Assembly (NCBI RefSeq): GCF_034555375.1
Contig: NZ_CP140706.1
Coordinates: 6,540,193 to 6,604,192, forward strand
Direction: 5' to 3'
DNA: 64,000 nucleotides
Source of the DNA: Pseudomonas sp. B33.4
GTDB taxonomy: Bacteria > Pseudomonadota > Gammaproteobacteria > Pseudomonadales > Pseudomonadaceae
In this document: one piece after another, positions 27,721 through 41,121 of the stretch
How the letters are laid out: each line of letters starts with the position of its first letter
Position numbering within the stretch: the stretch's first letter is position 1
Program-made: the position numbers and the translations under genes
The notes under the pieces: model-generated
What the model was told of the DNA's origin: nothing
Databases searched by the model: none
What the model saw: only the letters and a program-made list of their open reading frames with translations

Positions 27721-28638
27721 TCAGTGCAATAACGCCGCATTTTTCAATGCGGGATGTTCGCGCAAAGCCTCAGCCGTGAAATCGACAAAACTGCGGATCC
27801 GCGCGGGCGCCTTGCGCCCACCCTGATACACGACATGGATCGGCAGCGGCGGCAGTTCGAATTCCGCGAGGACTATTTCCAGTGCGCCGGCCGCAACCTG
27901 GCTCGCCACTTGATAGGACAACACGCGAGTCAACCCCAACCCCGTGCAAGCTGCCGTAATTGCAGCCTGATTGGCGGTAACAATCAGACGCGGCTCAGGA
28001 CGCACACTGAGCGGTTCGCCACCGTCGAGAAACGGCCAACTGCGCTGCTGCCCGATCGCTGAAGTCGCCACCACTGGCGCCCCCGCCAACGCGTGGGGAT
28101 GCAGCGGTCGACCATACTTGGCAAAGTATTTGGGCGAGCCGCAAATGACCCGACGCACCTCACCGACCCGAATCGCATGCTGATTGCTGTCCGGCAGATC
28201 GCCGATGCGCACCGCCACATCGATGCCTTCCTCGACCATGTTGACCATCCGATCGACCAGGACGGCATTGATCGTGACATCCGGATACTGCGCGAGATAA
28301 CGCGCCATCACCGGCGTCACAAACAAATCACCGAACAACACAGGCGCCGTCACCGTCAGTTGCCCACGCGGCTCGGCATGACTGCCCGCCGCCGAATCCT
28401 CGGCTTCCTGCACCTCGGCGAGAATCCTCCGACAATCCTCCAGATAACGCTGCCCGGCTTCGCTCAAATGCACACTGCGCGTGGTACGAATCAGCAACTG
28501 CGTACCGATCCGCAACTCCAGCGCCGCCACCGCCCGCGTGACGCTGGCGGCCGACAACCCCAGACGCCGCGCGGCCGCTGAGAAGCCTTGCTCCTGGGCG
28601 ACGGTGGTGAAGATGTGCATTTCCTGGAAGCGATCCAT
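27721..28638 (-). CDS. LysR family transcriptional regulator
   Basis: 305 residues. An N-terminal winged helix-turn-helix (about 1-65, with FSAAARRLGLSAASVTRAVAALE) is followed by a periplasmic-binding-like effector domain. The adjacent downstream glutathione transferase gene on the same strand is the most likely target, although LysR proteins usually act on divergent genes. The effector is unknown. Confidence 0.9.
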   Translation of the reverse strand: MDRFQEMHIFTTVAQEQGFSAAARRLGLSAASVTRAVAALELRIGTQLLIRTTRSVHLSEAGQRYLEDCRRILAEVQEAEDSAAGSHAEPRGQLTVTAPVLFGDLFVTPVMARYLAQYPDVTINAVLVDRMVNMVEEGIDVAVRIGDLPDSNQHAIRVGEVRRVICGSPKYFAKYGRPLHPHALAGAPVVATSAIGQQRSWPFLDGGEPLSVRPEPRLIVTANQAAITAACTGLGLTRVLSYQVASQVAAGALEIVLAEFELPPLPIHVVYQGGRKAPARIRSFVDFTAEALREHPALKNAALLH

Positions 28639-28659
28639 GGTGCCTCTCGAGTCAGATAC

Positions 28660-28690
28660 AAAAATCGCAGCCGAAGCTGCGATTTTTTTG
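28660..28690 (-). terminator. Rho-independent terminator of glmS
   Basis: Read leftward, AAAATCGCAGC and GCTGCGATTTTT form a stable stem closed by a TTCG tetraloop and followed by a T-run. It lies 24 bp past the glmS stop. An exact DnaA box (28704-28712) lies between stop and stem. Confidence 0.85.
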
Positions 28691-28713
28691 GGCGTAGGTC
28701 AGCTGTGGATAAC

Positions 28714-30546
28714 TTATTCCACCGTCACCGACTTCGCCAGGTTACGCGGCTGATCGACGTCCGTACCTTTAAGCACCGCCACGTAGTACGACAGCAACTG
28801 CAGCGGAACCGTGTAGAGGATCGGCGAGAGGATGTCGTGGATGTGCGGCATCTGCACTACGTGGGTGCCTTCGCCGTTGGTCATCCCGGCTTTTTCGTCG
28901 GCGAACACGATCAGCTCGCCGCCACGGGCGCGGACTTCCTGCAGGTTGGATTTGAGCTTTTCCAGCAGTTCGTTGTTCGGCGCCACGGTGACTACCGGCA
29001 TGTCGTTATCCACAAGCGCCAGCGGACCGTGTTTCAGTTCGCCAGCCGGATAGGCTTCGGCGTGGATGTAGGAGATTTCCTTGAGTTTTAGGGCACCTTC
29101 CATCGCCACCGGGAATTGCGCACCACGGCCAAGGAACAGCGTGTGGTTTTTCTCGGCGAACAATTCGGCGATCTTCTCCACGGTGCTGTCCATGGCGAGT
29201 GCTTCGCCGAGACGGGTTGGCAGACGACGCAACTCTTCGACCAGACGCGCTTCAACGCCGTTGGCCAAGGTGCCGCGCACTTGGCCCAGCGACAGGGTCA
29301 GCAGCAGTAGGCCAACCAATTGCGTGGTGAACGCTTTGGTCGAGGCCACGCCGATTTCACGGCCTGCCTGGGTCAGCAGGGTCAGATCGGATTCGCGTAC
29401 CAGCGAGCTGATGCCGACGTTGCAGATGGCCAGACTGGCGAGGAAGCCGAGTTCCTTGGCGTTGCGCAGGGCAGCCAGGGTGTCGGCGGTTTCGCCGGAT
29501 TGCGAGATGGTCACGAACAGGGTGTCCGGCTGCACCACGACTTTGCGGTAACGGAATTCGCTGGCGACTTCGACCTGGCACGGGATACCGGCCAGTTCTT
29601 CAAGCCAGTAACGCGCGACCATGCCAGCGTGATAACTGGTACCGCACGCGACGATCTGCACGTTGCGGACTTTGGCGAACAGCTCGGCCGCTTGTGGGCC
29701 GAATGCTTGCACCAGCACCTGATCATTGCTCAGGCGACCTTCGAGGGTGCGTTGTACAACGGCCGGTTGCTCGTGGATTTCCTTGAGCATGTAGTGGCGG
29801 TATTCACCTTTGTCGGCGGCTTCGGCACCGTCGCTGTACTGCACGGTCTGGCGCTCGACGGCATTGCCATTGATGTCCCAGATCTGCACGTTGTCGCGGC
29901 GAATTTCGGCGATATCGCCTTCTTCCAGGTACATGAAGCGGTCGGTGACCTGACGCAGCGCCAACTGGTCAGACGCGAGGAAGTTCTCGCCAAGGCCCAA
30001 TCCAATCACCAACGGGCTGCCACTGCGCGCGGCGACCAGACGATCCGGCTGCTTGGCATTGATCACCGCCAAACCATAAGCACCGTGCAGTTCCTTGACC
30101 GTCGCTTTCAGCGCAACGCTCAGATCTGGCTGGTCCTTGAGTTTGTGGCTGAGCAGGTGGGCGATGACTTCGGTGTCGGTGTCCGAAGTAAACACGTAAC
30201 CCAGCGCTATCAGTTGTTCACGCAGGGCTTCGTGGTTTTCGATGATGCCGTTGTGCACCACCGCGATGTCGCCGGAGAAATGCGGGTGGGCGTTGCGTTC
30301 GCAGGGTGCGCCGTGGGTTGCCCAGCGGGTGTGGGCAATGCCCAGACGGCCGACCAACGGGTGTTCGGCCAGCGCCGCTTCGAGTTCGCTGACTTTACCC
30401 GGGCGACGCATGCGCTCGAGGGTTTCGTCGTTGGTGAAGACCGCGACACCGGCGCTGTCGTAGCCGCGGTATTCAAGGCGCTTGAGGCCTTCGAGCAGGA
30501 TGGCGGTGATATTACGTTCAGCAACTGCGCCGACAATTCCACACAT
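28714..30546 (-). CDS. glmS: Glutamine-fructose-6-phosphate aminotransferase (isomerizing)
   Basis: 610 residues from the ATG at 30546, chosen because AGGAGA precedes it and because the catalytic Cys must follow the start Met ([12 protein letters not shown]). It makes glucosamine-6-phosphate from fructose-6-phosphate and glutamine, the entry to UDP-GlcNAc for peptidoglycan and LPS. An N-terminal Ntn glutaminase domain (about 1-220) is followed by two SIS sugar-isomerase domains, and the C-terminus NLAKSVTVE is typical. It is 2 bp downstream of the DeoR-type gene, so the two probably share a transcript. A DnaA box lies inside the gene at 29006. Confidence 0.95.
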   Translation of the reverse strand: MCGIVGAVAERNITAILLEGLKRLEYRGYDSAGVAVFTNDETLERMRRPGKVSELEAALAEHPLVGRLGIAHTRWATHGAPCERNAHPHFSGDIAVVHNGIIENHEALREQLIALGYVFTSDTDTEVIAHLLSHKLKDQPDLSVALKATVKELHGAYGLAVINAKQPDRLVAARSGSPLVIGLGLGENFLASDQLALRQVTDRFMYLEEGDIAEIRRDNVQIWDINGNAVERQTVQYSDGAEAADKGEYRHYMLKEIHEQPAVVQRTLEGRLSNDQVLVQAFGPQAAELFAKVRNVQIVACGTSYHAGMVARYWLEELAGIPCQVEVASEFRYRKVVVQPDTLFVTISQSGETADTLAALRNAKELGFLASLAICNVGISSLVRESDLTLLTQAGREIGVASTKAFTTQLVGLLLLTLSLGQVRGTLANGVEARLVEELRRLPTRLGEALAMDSTVEKIAELFAEKNHTLFLGRGAQFPVAMEGALKLKEISYIHAEAYPAGELKHGPLALVDNDMPVVTVAPNNELLEKLKSNLQEVRARGGELIVFADEKAGMTNGEGTHVVQMPHIHDILSPILYTVPLQLLSYYVAVLKGTDVDQPRNLAKSVTVE

Positions 30547-30548
30547 GC

Positions 30549-31325
30549 TTATTTCTCCTGACTGACAGCCGCGCAAATCACGGTGATACCGCGGGCCTGA
30601 ATCTGATCGCGTGCCTCGCTAGGCAGGCGATCATCGGTAATTAGGGTATGGACGCTGCTCCACGGCAGTTCCAGATTGGGGATCTTGCGACCGATCTTGT
30701 CGGCCTCGACCATGACGATGACTTCCCGCGCCACTTCAGCCATGACCCGGCTCAAACCGAGCAGCTCATTGAAGGTGGTGGTGCCACGAACCAGATCGAT
30801 GCCATCGGCGCCAATGAACAACTGGTCGAAGTCGTAAGAGCGTAGTACCTGCTCGGCAACCTGGCCCTGAAAGGATTCCGAATGCGGATCCCAGGTGCCA
30901 CCGGTCATCAGCAGCACCGGCTCGTGCTCGAGTTCGCTCAAGGCGTTGGCGACGTGCAGGGAGTTGGTCATCACCACCAGACCGGGCTGTTGTCCAAGTT
31001 CCGGGATCATCGCGGCGGTGGTGCTGCCGCTGTCGATGATGATGCGCGCATGTTCGCGGATGCGTTTCACCGCCGCGCGGGCAATCGCCTGTTTGTATTT
31101 GGAAACGCTCTGCGCAGTTTCCGCGACCAGTTCCTGCGGCATAGTGATCGCCCCGCCGTAGCGGCGCAGCAACAGACCATGAGTTTCCAGCGCGGCGAGA
31201 TCCTTGCGAATCGTAACTTCGGAGGTTTCGAAGCGCTTGGCCAGTTCATCCACACTGACTTCGCCCTGCTCGTTGAGCAAGGCGAGGATGTTGTGGCGGC
31301 GTTGCGGCGTGTTGCGTTTCGACAT
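30549..31325 (-). CDS. DeoR family transcriptional regulator (probable glmS regulator)
   Basis: 258 residues. An N-terminal helix-turn-helix (about 5-60, with [20 protein letters not shown]) is followed by the DeoR sugar-phosphate sensor domain, including [13 protein letters not shown] and LFIGADGID. It sits just ahead of glmS on the same strand. In Pseudomonas a DeoR-type protein at this position is called GlmR and links amino-sugar supply to glmS; equivalence is inferred from position. Confidence 0.85.
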   Translation of the reverse strand: MSKRNTPQRRHNILALLNEQGEVSVDELAKRFETSEVTIRKDLAALETHGLLLRRYGGAITMPQELVAETAQSVSKYKQAIARAAVKRIREHARIIIDSGSTTAAMIPELGQQPGLVVMTNSLHVANALSELEHEPVLLMTGGTWDPHSESFQGQVAEQVLRSYDFDQLFIGADGIDLVRGTTTFNELLGLSRVMAEVAREVIVMVEADKIGRKIPNLELPWSSVHTLITDDRLPSEARDQIQARGITVICAAVSQEK

Positions 31326-31430
31326 AGCGACTTAAGTTTCGATTCGAAAGATAACGGAAGCAATCAAAACCTATCAGCCATAAATCGTCAAGCCGTCATC
31401 CCAAAAAAAATCGCAACCCCAACATTCCCC

Positions 31431-31463
31431 GTAGGAACTGTCGAAGGCTGCGATCTTTTGATC
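31431..31463. repeat. Half-palindromic repeat copy
   Basis: This segment carries GGCTGCGATCTTTTGATCTT, exactly shared with one arm of the large palindrome at 59859-59935. Only one arm is recognisable here. It lies between the DeoR-type gene and glmU and looks like a dispersed intergenic repeat. Confidence 0.6.
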
Positions 31464-31486
31464 TTCAAAATGCCGCTGTGGATAAC

Positions 31487-32854
31487 TCAGCTTTTCTTGA
31501 TCTTCTCCGGTCGCTTCCAGCCATCGATGTTTCTCTGCCGCGCTCGGCCCACGGCCAACTGCGCGTTATCCACATTCTGCGTAATGGTCGACCCCGCCGC
31601 CGTGGTCGCACCGGCGGAGATATCCACAGGTGCTACCAACGAGTTGTTGGAGCCGATGAACACGTCCGCACCCAACACTGTTTTCCACTTGTTGGCGCCA
31701 TCGTAGTTGCAGGTGATGGTGCCGGCGCCAATGTTGGTACGCGCACCGATCTCGGCATCGCCCAGATAAGTCAGGTGTCCTGCTTTGGCGCCCTCACCCA
31801 TATGGGCGTTTTTCAGCTCGACAAAGTTACCCACATGCGCACGAGCTTCGAGCACGGTGCCTGGACGCAGGCGCGCGAACGGTCCGGCATCACTGCCCTC
31901 GCCGAGCACCGCACCTTCAATGTGCGAGTTGGCCTTGATCACCACGCCTTTGCGCAGGGTGCTGTCCTTGATCACACAGTTCGGACCGATCTCCACATCA
32001 TCTTCGATGACCACGTTGCCTTCGAGAATCACGTTGATGTCGATCAGCACGTCACGACCCACGGTCACTTCGCCACGCACATCGAAACGTGCCGGATCCC
32101 GCAAGGTGACACCTTGCGCCATCAGACGACGGCCAGCGCGCAACTGGTAATGACGCTCCAGCTCGGACAGCTGCTTGCGATCATTGGCGCCCTGCACTTC
32201 CATCGGATCGTGCGGTTGTTCGGTGGCCACCACCAGACCATCGCTCACCGCCATCTCGATCACGTCGGTCAGGTAGTACTCGCCTTGGGCATTGTTGTTC
32301 GACAAGCGGCTCATCCAGTCGGCCAAGTGATTGGCCGGGACTGCGAGAATGCCAGTGTTGCCTTCAGTGATCGCGCGTTGCGCTTCGCTTGCGTCTTTGT
32401 GTTCGACGATTGCGGCCACCTTGCCGTCGGCATCACGCACGATGCGGCCGTAACCGGTAGGGTCTTCCAGCTCGACGGTGAGCAACCCCATCTGCCCAGG
32501 CACGACATGTTTGAGCAGGCGCTGCAGGGTTTCGACTTCAATCAGCGGCACGTCACCGTAGAGAATCAGTACGGTGTCGGCAGTAATGAATGGCACAGCC
32601 TGGGCTGTGGCGTGGCCAGTGCCCTGTTGTTTGTCTTGAAGGACGAAATTCAGATCGTCAGCAGCCAGACGTTCACGCACTACGTCAGCGCCATGGCCGA
32701 TGACCACGTGAATGCGTTGTGGATCGAGTTGGCGGGCGCTGTGGATAACATGGCCCAGCATGGAATTGCCGGCAATCGGATGCAGTACTTTCGGCAGGGC
32801 CGAACGCATACGAGTGCCTTGACCGGCCGCGAGGATAACGATTTCAAGAGACAT
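31487..32854 (-). CDS. glmU: Bifunctional UDP-N-acetylglucosamine pyrophosphorylase / glucosamine-1-P acetyltransferase
   Basis: 455 residues, the standard length. The N-terminal pyrophosphorylase domain opens with [19 protein letters not shown]. The C-terminal left-handed beta-helix acetylates glucosamine-1-phosphate, with hexapeptide-type repeats and [14 protein letters not shown]. It makes UDP-GlcNAc in the cytoplasm and so lies in the same pathway as the nearby glmS. Exact DnaA boxes lie inside the gene at 31566 and 32740. Confidence 0.95.
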   Translation of the reverse strand: MSLEIVILAAGQGTRMRSALPKVLHPIAGNSMLGHVIHSARQLDPQRIHVVIGHGADVVRERLAADDLNFVLQDKQQGTGHATAQAVPFITADTVLILYGDVPLIEVETLQRLLKHVVPGQMGLLTVELEDPTGYGRIVRDADGKVAAIVEHKDASEAQRAITEGNTGILAVPANHLADWMSRLSNNNAQGEYYLTDVIEMAVSDGLVVATEQPHDPMEVQGANDRKQLSELERHYQLRAGRRLMAQGVTLRDPARFDVRGEVTVGRDVLIDINVILEGNVVIEDDVEIGPNCVIKDSTLRKGVVIKANSHIEGAVLGEGSDAGPFARLRPGTVLEARAHVGNFVELKNAHMGEGAKAGHLTYLGDAEIGARTNIGAGTITCNYDGANKWKTVLGADVFIGSNNSLVAPVDISAGATTAAGSTITQNVDNAQLAVGRARQRNIDGWKRPEKIKKS

Positions 32855-32914
32855 GACTGGCTACCAATCCTGGGTGGTCAGCAACTGCGACCGGGTTTCG
32901 GGAATTCGGAAAAG

Positions 32915-32945
32915 AAAAAAGGGTAGCCGAGGCTACCCTTTTTTA
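32915..32945 (-). terminator. Terminator of the atp operon
   Basis: A perfect GGGTAGCC/GGCTACCC stem flanked by A- and T-runs lies about 28 bp past the atpC stop. The symmetric A/T tracts would let it end transcription from either side. Confidence 0.9.
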
Positions 32946-32972
32946 TCAATCGCACAACAAGCGGCTGACGGA

Positions 32973-33398
32973 TTAACCGCCAAACTTCTTGCGGATCTGC
33001 TGGACGGTGCGCAGCTGAGCTGCAGCCTCGGCCAGACGTGCTGACGCAGCGCTGTAGTCGAAATCAGCGCCTTTTTCATGCAGAGCATGCTCGGCAGCCT
33101 TGAGAGCTGCTTGAGCCTGAGCTTCATCCAGGTCGGCGGCACGTTGCACGGTATCGGCAAGCACTTTGACCATGTTCGGCTGAACCTCGAGGAAACCACC
33201 GGAGATGTAGAACACCTCGGCTTCCCCGCCTTGCTTGATCAGGCGGATCGGACCTGGCTTCAGATTAGTGATCAGCGGCGCGTGACCCAGAGCGATACCA
33301 AGATCACCCAGTGCACCGTGCGCAATCACCATCTCGACCAGGCCGGAAAAGATTTCCCCTTCCGCGCTGACGATATCGCAATGGACTGTCATAGCCAT
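32973..33398 (-). CDS. atpC: ATP synthase F1 subunit epsilon
   Basis: 141 residues. It is part of the central stalk and inhibits ATP hydrolysis. The N-terminal beta-sandwich ([17 protein letters not shown]) and the C-terminal helical hairpin are both present. It is the last gene of the leftward atpIBEFHAGDC operon, 45 bp after atpD and before a strong terminator. Confidence 0.95.
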   Translation of the reverse strand: MAMTVHCDIVSAEGEIFSGLVEMVIAHGALGDLGIALGHAPLITNLKPGPIRLIKQGGEAEVFYISGGFLEVQPNMVKVLADTVQRAADLDEAQAQAALKAAEHALHEKGADFDYSAASARLAEAAAQLRTVQQIRKKFGG

Positions 33399-33443
33399 CT
33401 GATTGCCTCAACCTAAATTAGCGCCCGTTGCCGGGCGCCGGGA

Positions 33444-34850
<1,407 letters not shown>

Positions 34851-35711
34851 TTAAACCGCGGCAGCGCCGCCGACGATTTCCGAGATCTCTTGGGTGATCG
34901 CAGCCTGACGCGCCTTGTTGTAGATCAGCTGCAAATCGCTGATCAAATCACCGGCGTTGTCGGTAGCGTTCTTCATCGCGATCATCCGCGCAGCTTGTTC
35001 AGCCGCGTTGTTCTCGACCACCGCCTGGTAGACCTGCGACTCAACGTAGCGGACCATCAAGCCGTCAAGCAGCTCTTTGGCATCCGGTTCGTAGAGATAG
35101 TCCCAGTGGTGCTTGAGATCCTGATCCGGGGTGGCCACCAGTGGAATCAACTGCTCCACGGTAGGCTGTTGCGTCATGGTGTTGATGAACTTGTTGGACA
35201 CCACGGACAGGCGGTCAATACGGCCGTCCAGGTAGGCATCCAGCATCACCTTGACGCTGCCGATCAGATCATTGATCGACGGCTCTTCACCCAGGTGGCT
35301 GATAGCTGCAACGACGTTACCGCCGAAGTTGCGGAAAAAGGCCGCACCCTTGCTACCAACAACACACAGATCAATCTCGACGCCGTTTTCGCGGTTTACC
35401 GCCATGTCCTTGACCAGGGCCTTGAACAGGTTGGTGTTCAAGCCACCGCACAAACCACGGTCACTGCTCACAACGACATAACCAACACGCTTGATTTCGC
35501 GGTCGATCATGAACGGGTGGCGGTATTCCGGGTTGGCGTTGGCCAGATGCCCAATTACCTGGCGGATACGCTCCGCATAAGGACGGCTAGCAGCCATGCG
35601 CATTTGTGCCTTGCGCATTTTGCTGACCGCCACTTTTTCCATGGCGCTGGTAATCTTTTGCGTGCTTTTGATGCTCGCAATCTTACTGCGAATCTCTTTT
35701 GCGCCTGCCAT
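34851..35711 (-). CDS. atpG: ATP synthase F1 subunit gamma
   Basis: 286 residues. Rotating central shaft. The N-terminal helix [20 protein letters not shown] and the C-terminal helix that ends near [12 protein letters not shown] form the coiled shaft; [17 protein letters not shown] is the family signature in the Rossmann-like part. It is separated from atpA by a hairpin-forming spacer. Confidence 0.96.
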   Translation of the reverse strand: MAGAKEIRSKIASIKSTQKITSAMEKVAVSKMRKAQMRMAASRPYAERIRQVIGHLANANPEYRHPFMIDREIKRVGYVVVSSDRGLCGGLNTNLFKALVKDMAVNRENGVEIDLCVVGSKGAAFFRNFGGNVVAAISHLGEEPSINDLIGSVKVMLDAYLDGRIDRLSVVSNKFINTMTQQPTVEQLIPLVATPDQDLKHHWDYLYEPDAKELLDGLMVRYVESQVYQAVVENNAAEQAARMIAMKNATDNAGDLISDLQLIYNKARQAAITQEISEIVGGAAAV

Positions 35712-35732
35712 GTAACACCTATCAGGTTAGCA

Positions 35733-35756
35733 AGCGGGAGCCTCGCGGCTCCCGCT
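35733..35756 (-). repeat. Intercistronic hairpin between atpA and atpG
   Basis: AGCGGGAGCC and GGCTCCCGCT form a 10-bp perfect stem around a four-base loop, with no T-run. It lies in the 50-bp atpA-atpG gap and may stabilise or process the operon mRNA rather than end it. Confidence 0.6.
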
Positions 35757-35761
35757 GCGGC

Positions 35762-37306
35762 TTACCAGGTTTGGGTGGCCTTGAACTTCTCGATACCGGC
35801 TTTCATGCCAGCGTCGATTTCGTCATTGAAGTCACCTTTAACGTTGATCTTGGCCATCAAATCGGCGTGATCGCGGTTGAAGAAAGCAATCAGCGCTTGT
35901 TCGAAGCTGCCGATCTTGGCGATTTCAATGTCAGTCAGGAACCCACGCTCAGCGGCATACAGCGACAGCGCCATGTCAGCGATCGACATTGGTGCGTATT
36001 GCTTCTGCTTCATCAGCTCGGTAACGCGCTGACCATGCTCAAGTTGCTTACGGGTCGCTTCGTCCAGGTCAGAAGCGAACTGGGCGAATGCCGCCAGTTC
36101 ACGGTACTGAGCCAGAGCGGTACGGATACCACCGGACAGCTTCTTGATGATCTTGGTCTGAGCGGCACCACCCACACGGGATACCGAAACACCGGCGTTC
36201 ACTGCAGGGCGGATGCCCGAGTTGAACATGGCCGATTCCAGGAAGATCTGACCGTCGGTGATGGAAATCACGTTGGTCGGAACGAACGCGGAAACGTCGC
36301 CAGCCTGGGTTTCGATGATCGGCAGTGCGGTCAGGGAACCGGTTTTGCCGGTCACTGCGCCGTTGGTGAACTTCTCTACATATTCTTCCGAAACGCGGGA
36401 TGCGCGCTCCAGCAGACGGGAGTGGAGATAGAACACGTCGCCTGGGTAAGCTTCACGGCCTGGTGGACGGCGCAGCAGCAGGGAAATCTGGCGGTAAGCC
36501 ACTGCTTGCTTGGACAGATCGTCATAAACGATCAGCGCGTCTTCACCGCGGTCGCGGAAGAATTCACCCATGGTGCAACCGGAGTACGGTGCCAGGAATT
36601 GCAGCGCAGGAGATTCCGAAGCACTGGCAGCCACGATGATCGTGTTGGCCAGGGCGCCGTTTTCTTCCAGCTTGCGAACCACGTTGGCGATGGTCGATTG
36701 CTTCTGACCAATAGCTACGTAGACGCAGAAAATGCCGCTGTCTTTCTGGTTGATGATCGCGTCGATCGCCAGAGCGGTTTTACCGATCTGACGGTCACCG
36801 ATGATCAGCTCACGCTGGCCACGGCCGACAGGAATCATGGCATCGACAGCCTTGTAGCCAGTCTGTACAGGCTGGTCTACCGACTTACGCCAGATCACGC
36901 CCGGAGCAACTTTCTCGACCGCGTCGGTCTCGGTGTTGCCCAGTGGACCTTTGCCGTCAACAGGGTTACCCAGTGCGTCGACTACGCGACCCAGCAGTTC
37001 CTTACCAACCGGAACTTCGAGGATGCGGCCGGTGCACTTGGCGCTCATGCCTTCAGCCAGAGACTGGTAAGCGCCCAGTACAACGGCACCTACGGAGTCT
37101 TGCTCCAGGTTGAGGGCCATACCGTAGACGCCGCCCGGAAACTCGATCATCTCGCCGTACATTACGTCGGCCAGACCGTGAATCCGCACGATGCCGTCAG
37201 ATACGCTGACGACAGTGCCTTCGTTACGGGCTTGGGAGGTCACATCGAGCTTGTCGATGCGGCCCTTGATAATTTCACTTATTTCGGAAGGATTGAGTTG
37301 CTGCAT
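35762..37306 (-). CDS. atpA: ATP synthase F1 subunit alpha
   Basis: 514 residues. Non-catalytic nucleotide-binding subunit of the F1 hexamer. The P-loop [13 protein letters not shown] is near residue 170, and the characteristic [12 protein letters not shown] lies further on. It follows atpH after 21 bp. Open frames on the opposite strand across this gene are shadows. Confidence 0.97.
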   Translation of the reverse strand: MQQLNPSEISEIIKGRIDKLDVTSQARNEGTVVSVSDGIVRIHGLADVMYGEMIEFPGGVYGMALNLEQDSVGAVVLGAYQSLAEGMSAKCTGRILEVPVGKELLGRVVDALGNPVDGKGPLGNTETDAVEKVAPGVIWRKSVDQPVQTGYKAVDAMIPVGRGQRELIIGDRQIGKTALAIDAIINQKDSGIFCVYVAIGQKQSTIANVVRKLEENGALANTIIVAASASESPALQFLAPYSGCTMGEFFRDRGEDALIVYDDLSKQAVAYRQISLLLRRPPGREAYPGDVFYLHSRLLERASRVSEEYVEKFTNGAVTGKTGSLTALPIIETQAGDVSAFVPTNVISITDGQIFLESAMFNSGIRPAVNAGVSVSRVGGAAQTKIIKKLSGGIRTALAQYRELAAFAQFASDLDEATRKQLEHGQRVTELMKQKQYAPMSIADMALSLYAAERGFLTDIEIAKIGSFEQALIAFFNRDHADLMAKINVKGDFNDEIDAGMKAGIEKFKATQTW

Positions 37307-37327
37307 TGCTCTGCTGCCCCTTCAAAC

Positions 37328-37864
37328 TCAAGATTTCAATGCTTCGGCAAGTTTCGCGATTTTGCCGCGAATCGAGCCATCGATAACCAGGTCGCCGGCG
37401 CGGATAACGACACCACCTATAAGGGCAGCATCCTCCGCAACTTGCAGGCGCACTTCCCGGTTGAGTCGTGCACTGAGAACCTTGGCGAGTTTGTCTTGCT
37501 GTTCTTGGTTCAATGCAAAAGCACTGGTCACTTCAACGTCTACCGACTTCTCTTGTTCGGCCTTGTACAGGTCGAAAAGAGCGGCAATCTCCGGCAGAAG
37601 CGGGAGACGGTCGTTTTCGGCAACGACATTGATGAAGTTCTGTGCCTTGGCATCAAACTTGTCGCCGCACACGTCAATAAACGTGGCGGCCTTTTCTGCG
37701 CTCGTCAGTCGCGGGGCCTTGAGCACGCGCTGCATGGTGTCATCTTGTGACACCGCTGCAGCCAGGCCGAGCATGGCTGACCAATTGGCCAGTTGCTGGT
37801 GGGCCTGAGCGTGCTCGAAGGCCGCCTTAGCGTAAGGTCGGGCCAACGTGGTCAGTTCTGCCAT
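37328..37864 (-). CDS. atpH: ATP synthase F1 subunit delta
   Basis: 178 residues. Part of the peripheral stalk that joins F1 to the b subunits. The all-helical N-terminal domain starts [19 protein letters not shown], and the C-terminus has the conserved [15 protein letters not shown]. It lies 12 bp downstream of atpF. Confidence 0.95.
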   Translation of the reverse strand: MAELTTLARPYAKAAFEHAQAHQQLANWSAMLGLAAAVSQDDTMQRVLKAPRLTSAEKAATFIDVCGDKFDAKAQNFINVVAENDRLPLLPEIAALFDLYKAEQEKSVDVEVTSAFALNQEQQDKLAKVLSARLNREVRLQVAEDAALIGGVVIRAGDLVIDGSIRGKIAKLAEALKS

Positions 37865-37876
37865 GATCGCCCTCGC

Positions 37877-38347
37877 TTAGATTTCAGCAGCCAGTTGGTT
37901 AACCAGCTCTGCGTGCGCGTTTTGATCGATTGTGGCACCCAGGATCTTCTCGGCGCCGCCGACAGCCAGCAAACCCACTTGGGCGCGCAGCTTGTCTTTG
38001 ACACTGTTCAGTTCCTGTTCGATCTCGGCTTGAGCCTGAACCTTCACACGGTCAGCATCGACACGGGCCTTTTCAACGGCCTCTTCGACAATCTGGTTAC
38101 CGCGTTTCTTGGCTTGCTCGATGATTTCAGCTGCCTGAGCTTTCGCTTCGCGCAGTTGCTGACCCGCTTTTTCTTGGGCCAACTCCAGGTCGCGAGCTGC
38201 ACGGCTGGCAGCGTCCAGACCATCAGCGATCTTCTTTTGACGTTCGTGCAGAGCAGCGATGACCGGAGGCCATACATACTTCATGCAGAACAGTACAAAA
38301 ATCAGGAACGCAACGGACTGGCCAATCAGGGTCGCATTAATGTTCAC
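37877..38347 (-). CDS. atpF: ATP synthase F0 subunit b
   Basis: 156 residues. One N-terminal membrane segment (about 8-27, [20 protein letters not shown]) and a long Ala/Glu/Lys-rich coiled coil that forms the peripheral stalk. The length and the position after atpE are canonical. Confidence 0.96.
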   Translation of the reverse strand: MNINATLIGQSVAFLIFVLFCMKYVWPPVIAALHERQKKIADGLDAASRAARDLELAQEKAGQQLREAKAQAAEIIEQAKKRGNQIVEEAVEKARVDADRVKVQAQAEIEQELNSVKDKLRAQVGLLAVGGAEKILGATIDQNAHAELVNQLAAEI

Positions 38348-38406
38348 GCCAACACCTCGCAGTTACGTTGTCCATCACATCAAATTACTCGGAAGAATCC
38401 GGGTAA

Positions 38407-38679
<273 letters not shown>

Positions 38680-38751
38680 TTACGTCGTATGGTTTAGGTT
38701 TTTTAGATTAAAGCGGTAAAACAAATCGTTTCAGGTGCCCTGTGAAGAGCC

Positions 38752-38773
38752 CCTTCCCGTTTGACCGGGAAGG
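38752..38773 (-). repeat. Hairpin in the atpB-atpE spacer
   Basis: CCTTCCCG and CGGGAAGG pair perfectly around a six-base loop in the 133-bp gap upstream of atpE. It has no T-run. A role in raising atpE expression or in mRNA stability is possible; c-subunits are needed in excess. Confidence 0.55.
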
Positions 38774-38797
38774 ACATCAGACTAGTCGAGACTGGCC

Positions 38798-40091
<1,294 letters not shown>

Positions 40092-40165
40092 CACTATTGC
40101 TCTCCAATGGTCGGCTGCCAGAATTCAATAACTTGGCATAATTTGTGCCGACAAAATGCGCGCAG

Positions 40166-40194
40166 AGTATAGGGGCGGTTCTGCCCCTATTCAA
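40166..40194 (-). promoter_or_regulatory. Promoter of the atp operon with palindromic spacer
   Basis: Read leftward, TTGAAT (40194-40189) and TATACT (40171-40166) are separated by exactly 17 bp. The spacer is almost all taken up by ATAGGGGC and GCCCCTAT, an 8-bp inverted repeat that overlaps both hexamers. The match to a sigma-70 promoter is very good. The hairpin may also serve as the 3' end of parA-parB transcripts or as an operator. Confidence 0.7.
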
Positions 40195-40239
40195 CTGTCA
40201 GGTAGTGATTTCCGACTGCGCGCTACATGAGGAAATGTT

Positions 40240-41112
40240 TCAGCGGATGTGTGCGAGCACACCTTGAAGCTCATCGAGGGAGTTATAACCGATCACCAAC
40301 TGACCCTTTCCCTTCTTGCCATGGCGAATCTGCACCGCAGAGCCTAGGCGCTCGGCCAGACGCTGTTCGAGACGGGCGATATCCGGGTCGGGTTTGGTCG
40401 CTTCCAAAGGCTCCGGTTTGCCACTCAACCACTGGCGAACCAGTGCCTCAGTTTGGCGCACGGTGAGGCCGCGTGCGACAACATGTCGCGCCCCTTCCAC
40501 CTGCTGATTGTCCGGCAGACCGAGCAAAGCACGGGCATGACCCATTTCCAGGTCGCCGTGGGACAGCATGGTCTTGATGACTTCCGGCAGTGCAATAAGC
40601 CGCAAAAGGTTAGCCACAGTGACGCGGGACTTACCCACAGCCTCGGCAACCTGCTGCTGAGTGAGCTGGAATTCCTGCTGCAAACGCTGCAGGGCCACCG
40701 CTTCCTCGATCGGGTTGAGGTCTTCGCGCTGGATGTTCTCGATCAGCGCAATGGCGATTGCAGTTTCATCCGGCACATCGCGGACCATCGCCGGGATGGT
40801 TTCCTGCCCGGCTTGCTGACTCGCACGCCAGCGACGTTCACCGGCGATGATCTCGAAGCGGCCACCGCCAATAGGGCGCACCACGATCGGCTGCATCACG
40901 CCTTGGGCCTTGATCGACGCCGCCAGTTCTTCCAGCGCCTGCGGATCCATGTCCCGGCGCGGCTGGTATTTGCCGCGCTGCAGCAGGTCCAGCGGCAAGT
41001 GCTGCAATTCACGGGTGTCAGCTTGCGCGGCTTGTTCTTCCAGCGCGCTGACGGTTGGACCACTCAGCAGTGCATCCAGTCCACGTCCGAGACCTCGTTT
41101 CTTGACGGCCAT
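40240..41112 (-). CDS. parB: Chromosome partitioning protein ParB
   Basis: 290 residues. It binds parS sites near the origin, slides as a CTP-dependent clamp and helps segregate the origin. Seen: the N-terminal start MAVKKRGLGRGLDALLSG, the CTP-binding box IAGERRWRASQQAG, the ENIQREDLNPIEEA box and a helix-turn-helix around QLTQQQVAEAVGKSRVTVAN. It sits 9 bp downstream of parA. Two parS sites are present in this window (1121 and 57327). Confidence 0.96.
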   Translation of the reverse strand: MAVKKRGLGRGLDALLSGPTVSALEEQAAQADTRELQHLPLDLLQRGKYQPRRDMDPQALEELAASIKAQGVMQPIVVRPIGGGRFEIIAGERRWRASQQAGQETIPAMVRDVPDETAIAIALIENIQREDLNPIEEAVALQRLQQEFQLTQQQVAEAVGKSRVTVANLLRLIALPEVIKTMLSHGDLEMGHARALLGLPDNQQVEGARHVVARGLTVRQTEALVRQWLSGKPEPLEATKPDPDIARLEQRLAERLGSAVQIRHGKKGKGQLVIGYNSLDELQGVLAHIR

Positions 41113-41121
41113 GGGGATTCC

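Noticed and set aside
35699..37750. Long rightward open frame across atpA/atpH
   Set aside because: It is the antisense shadow of atpA and atpH; it has no family features and the leftward frames are certain.
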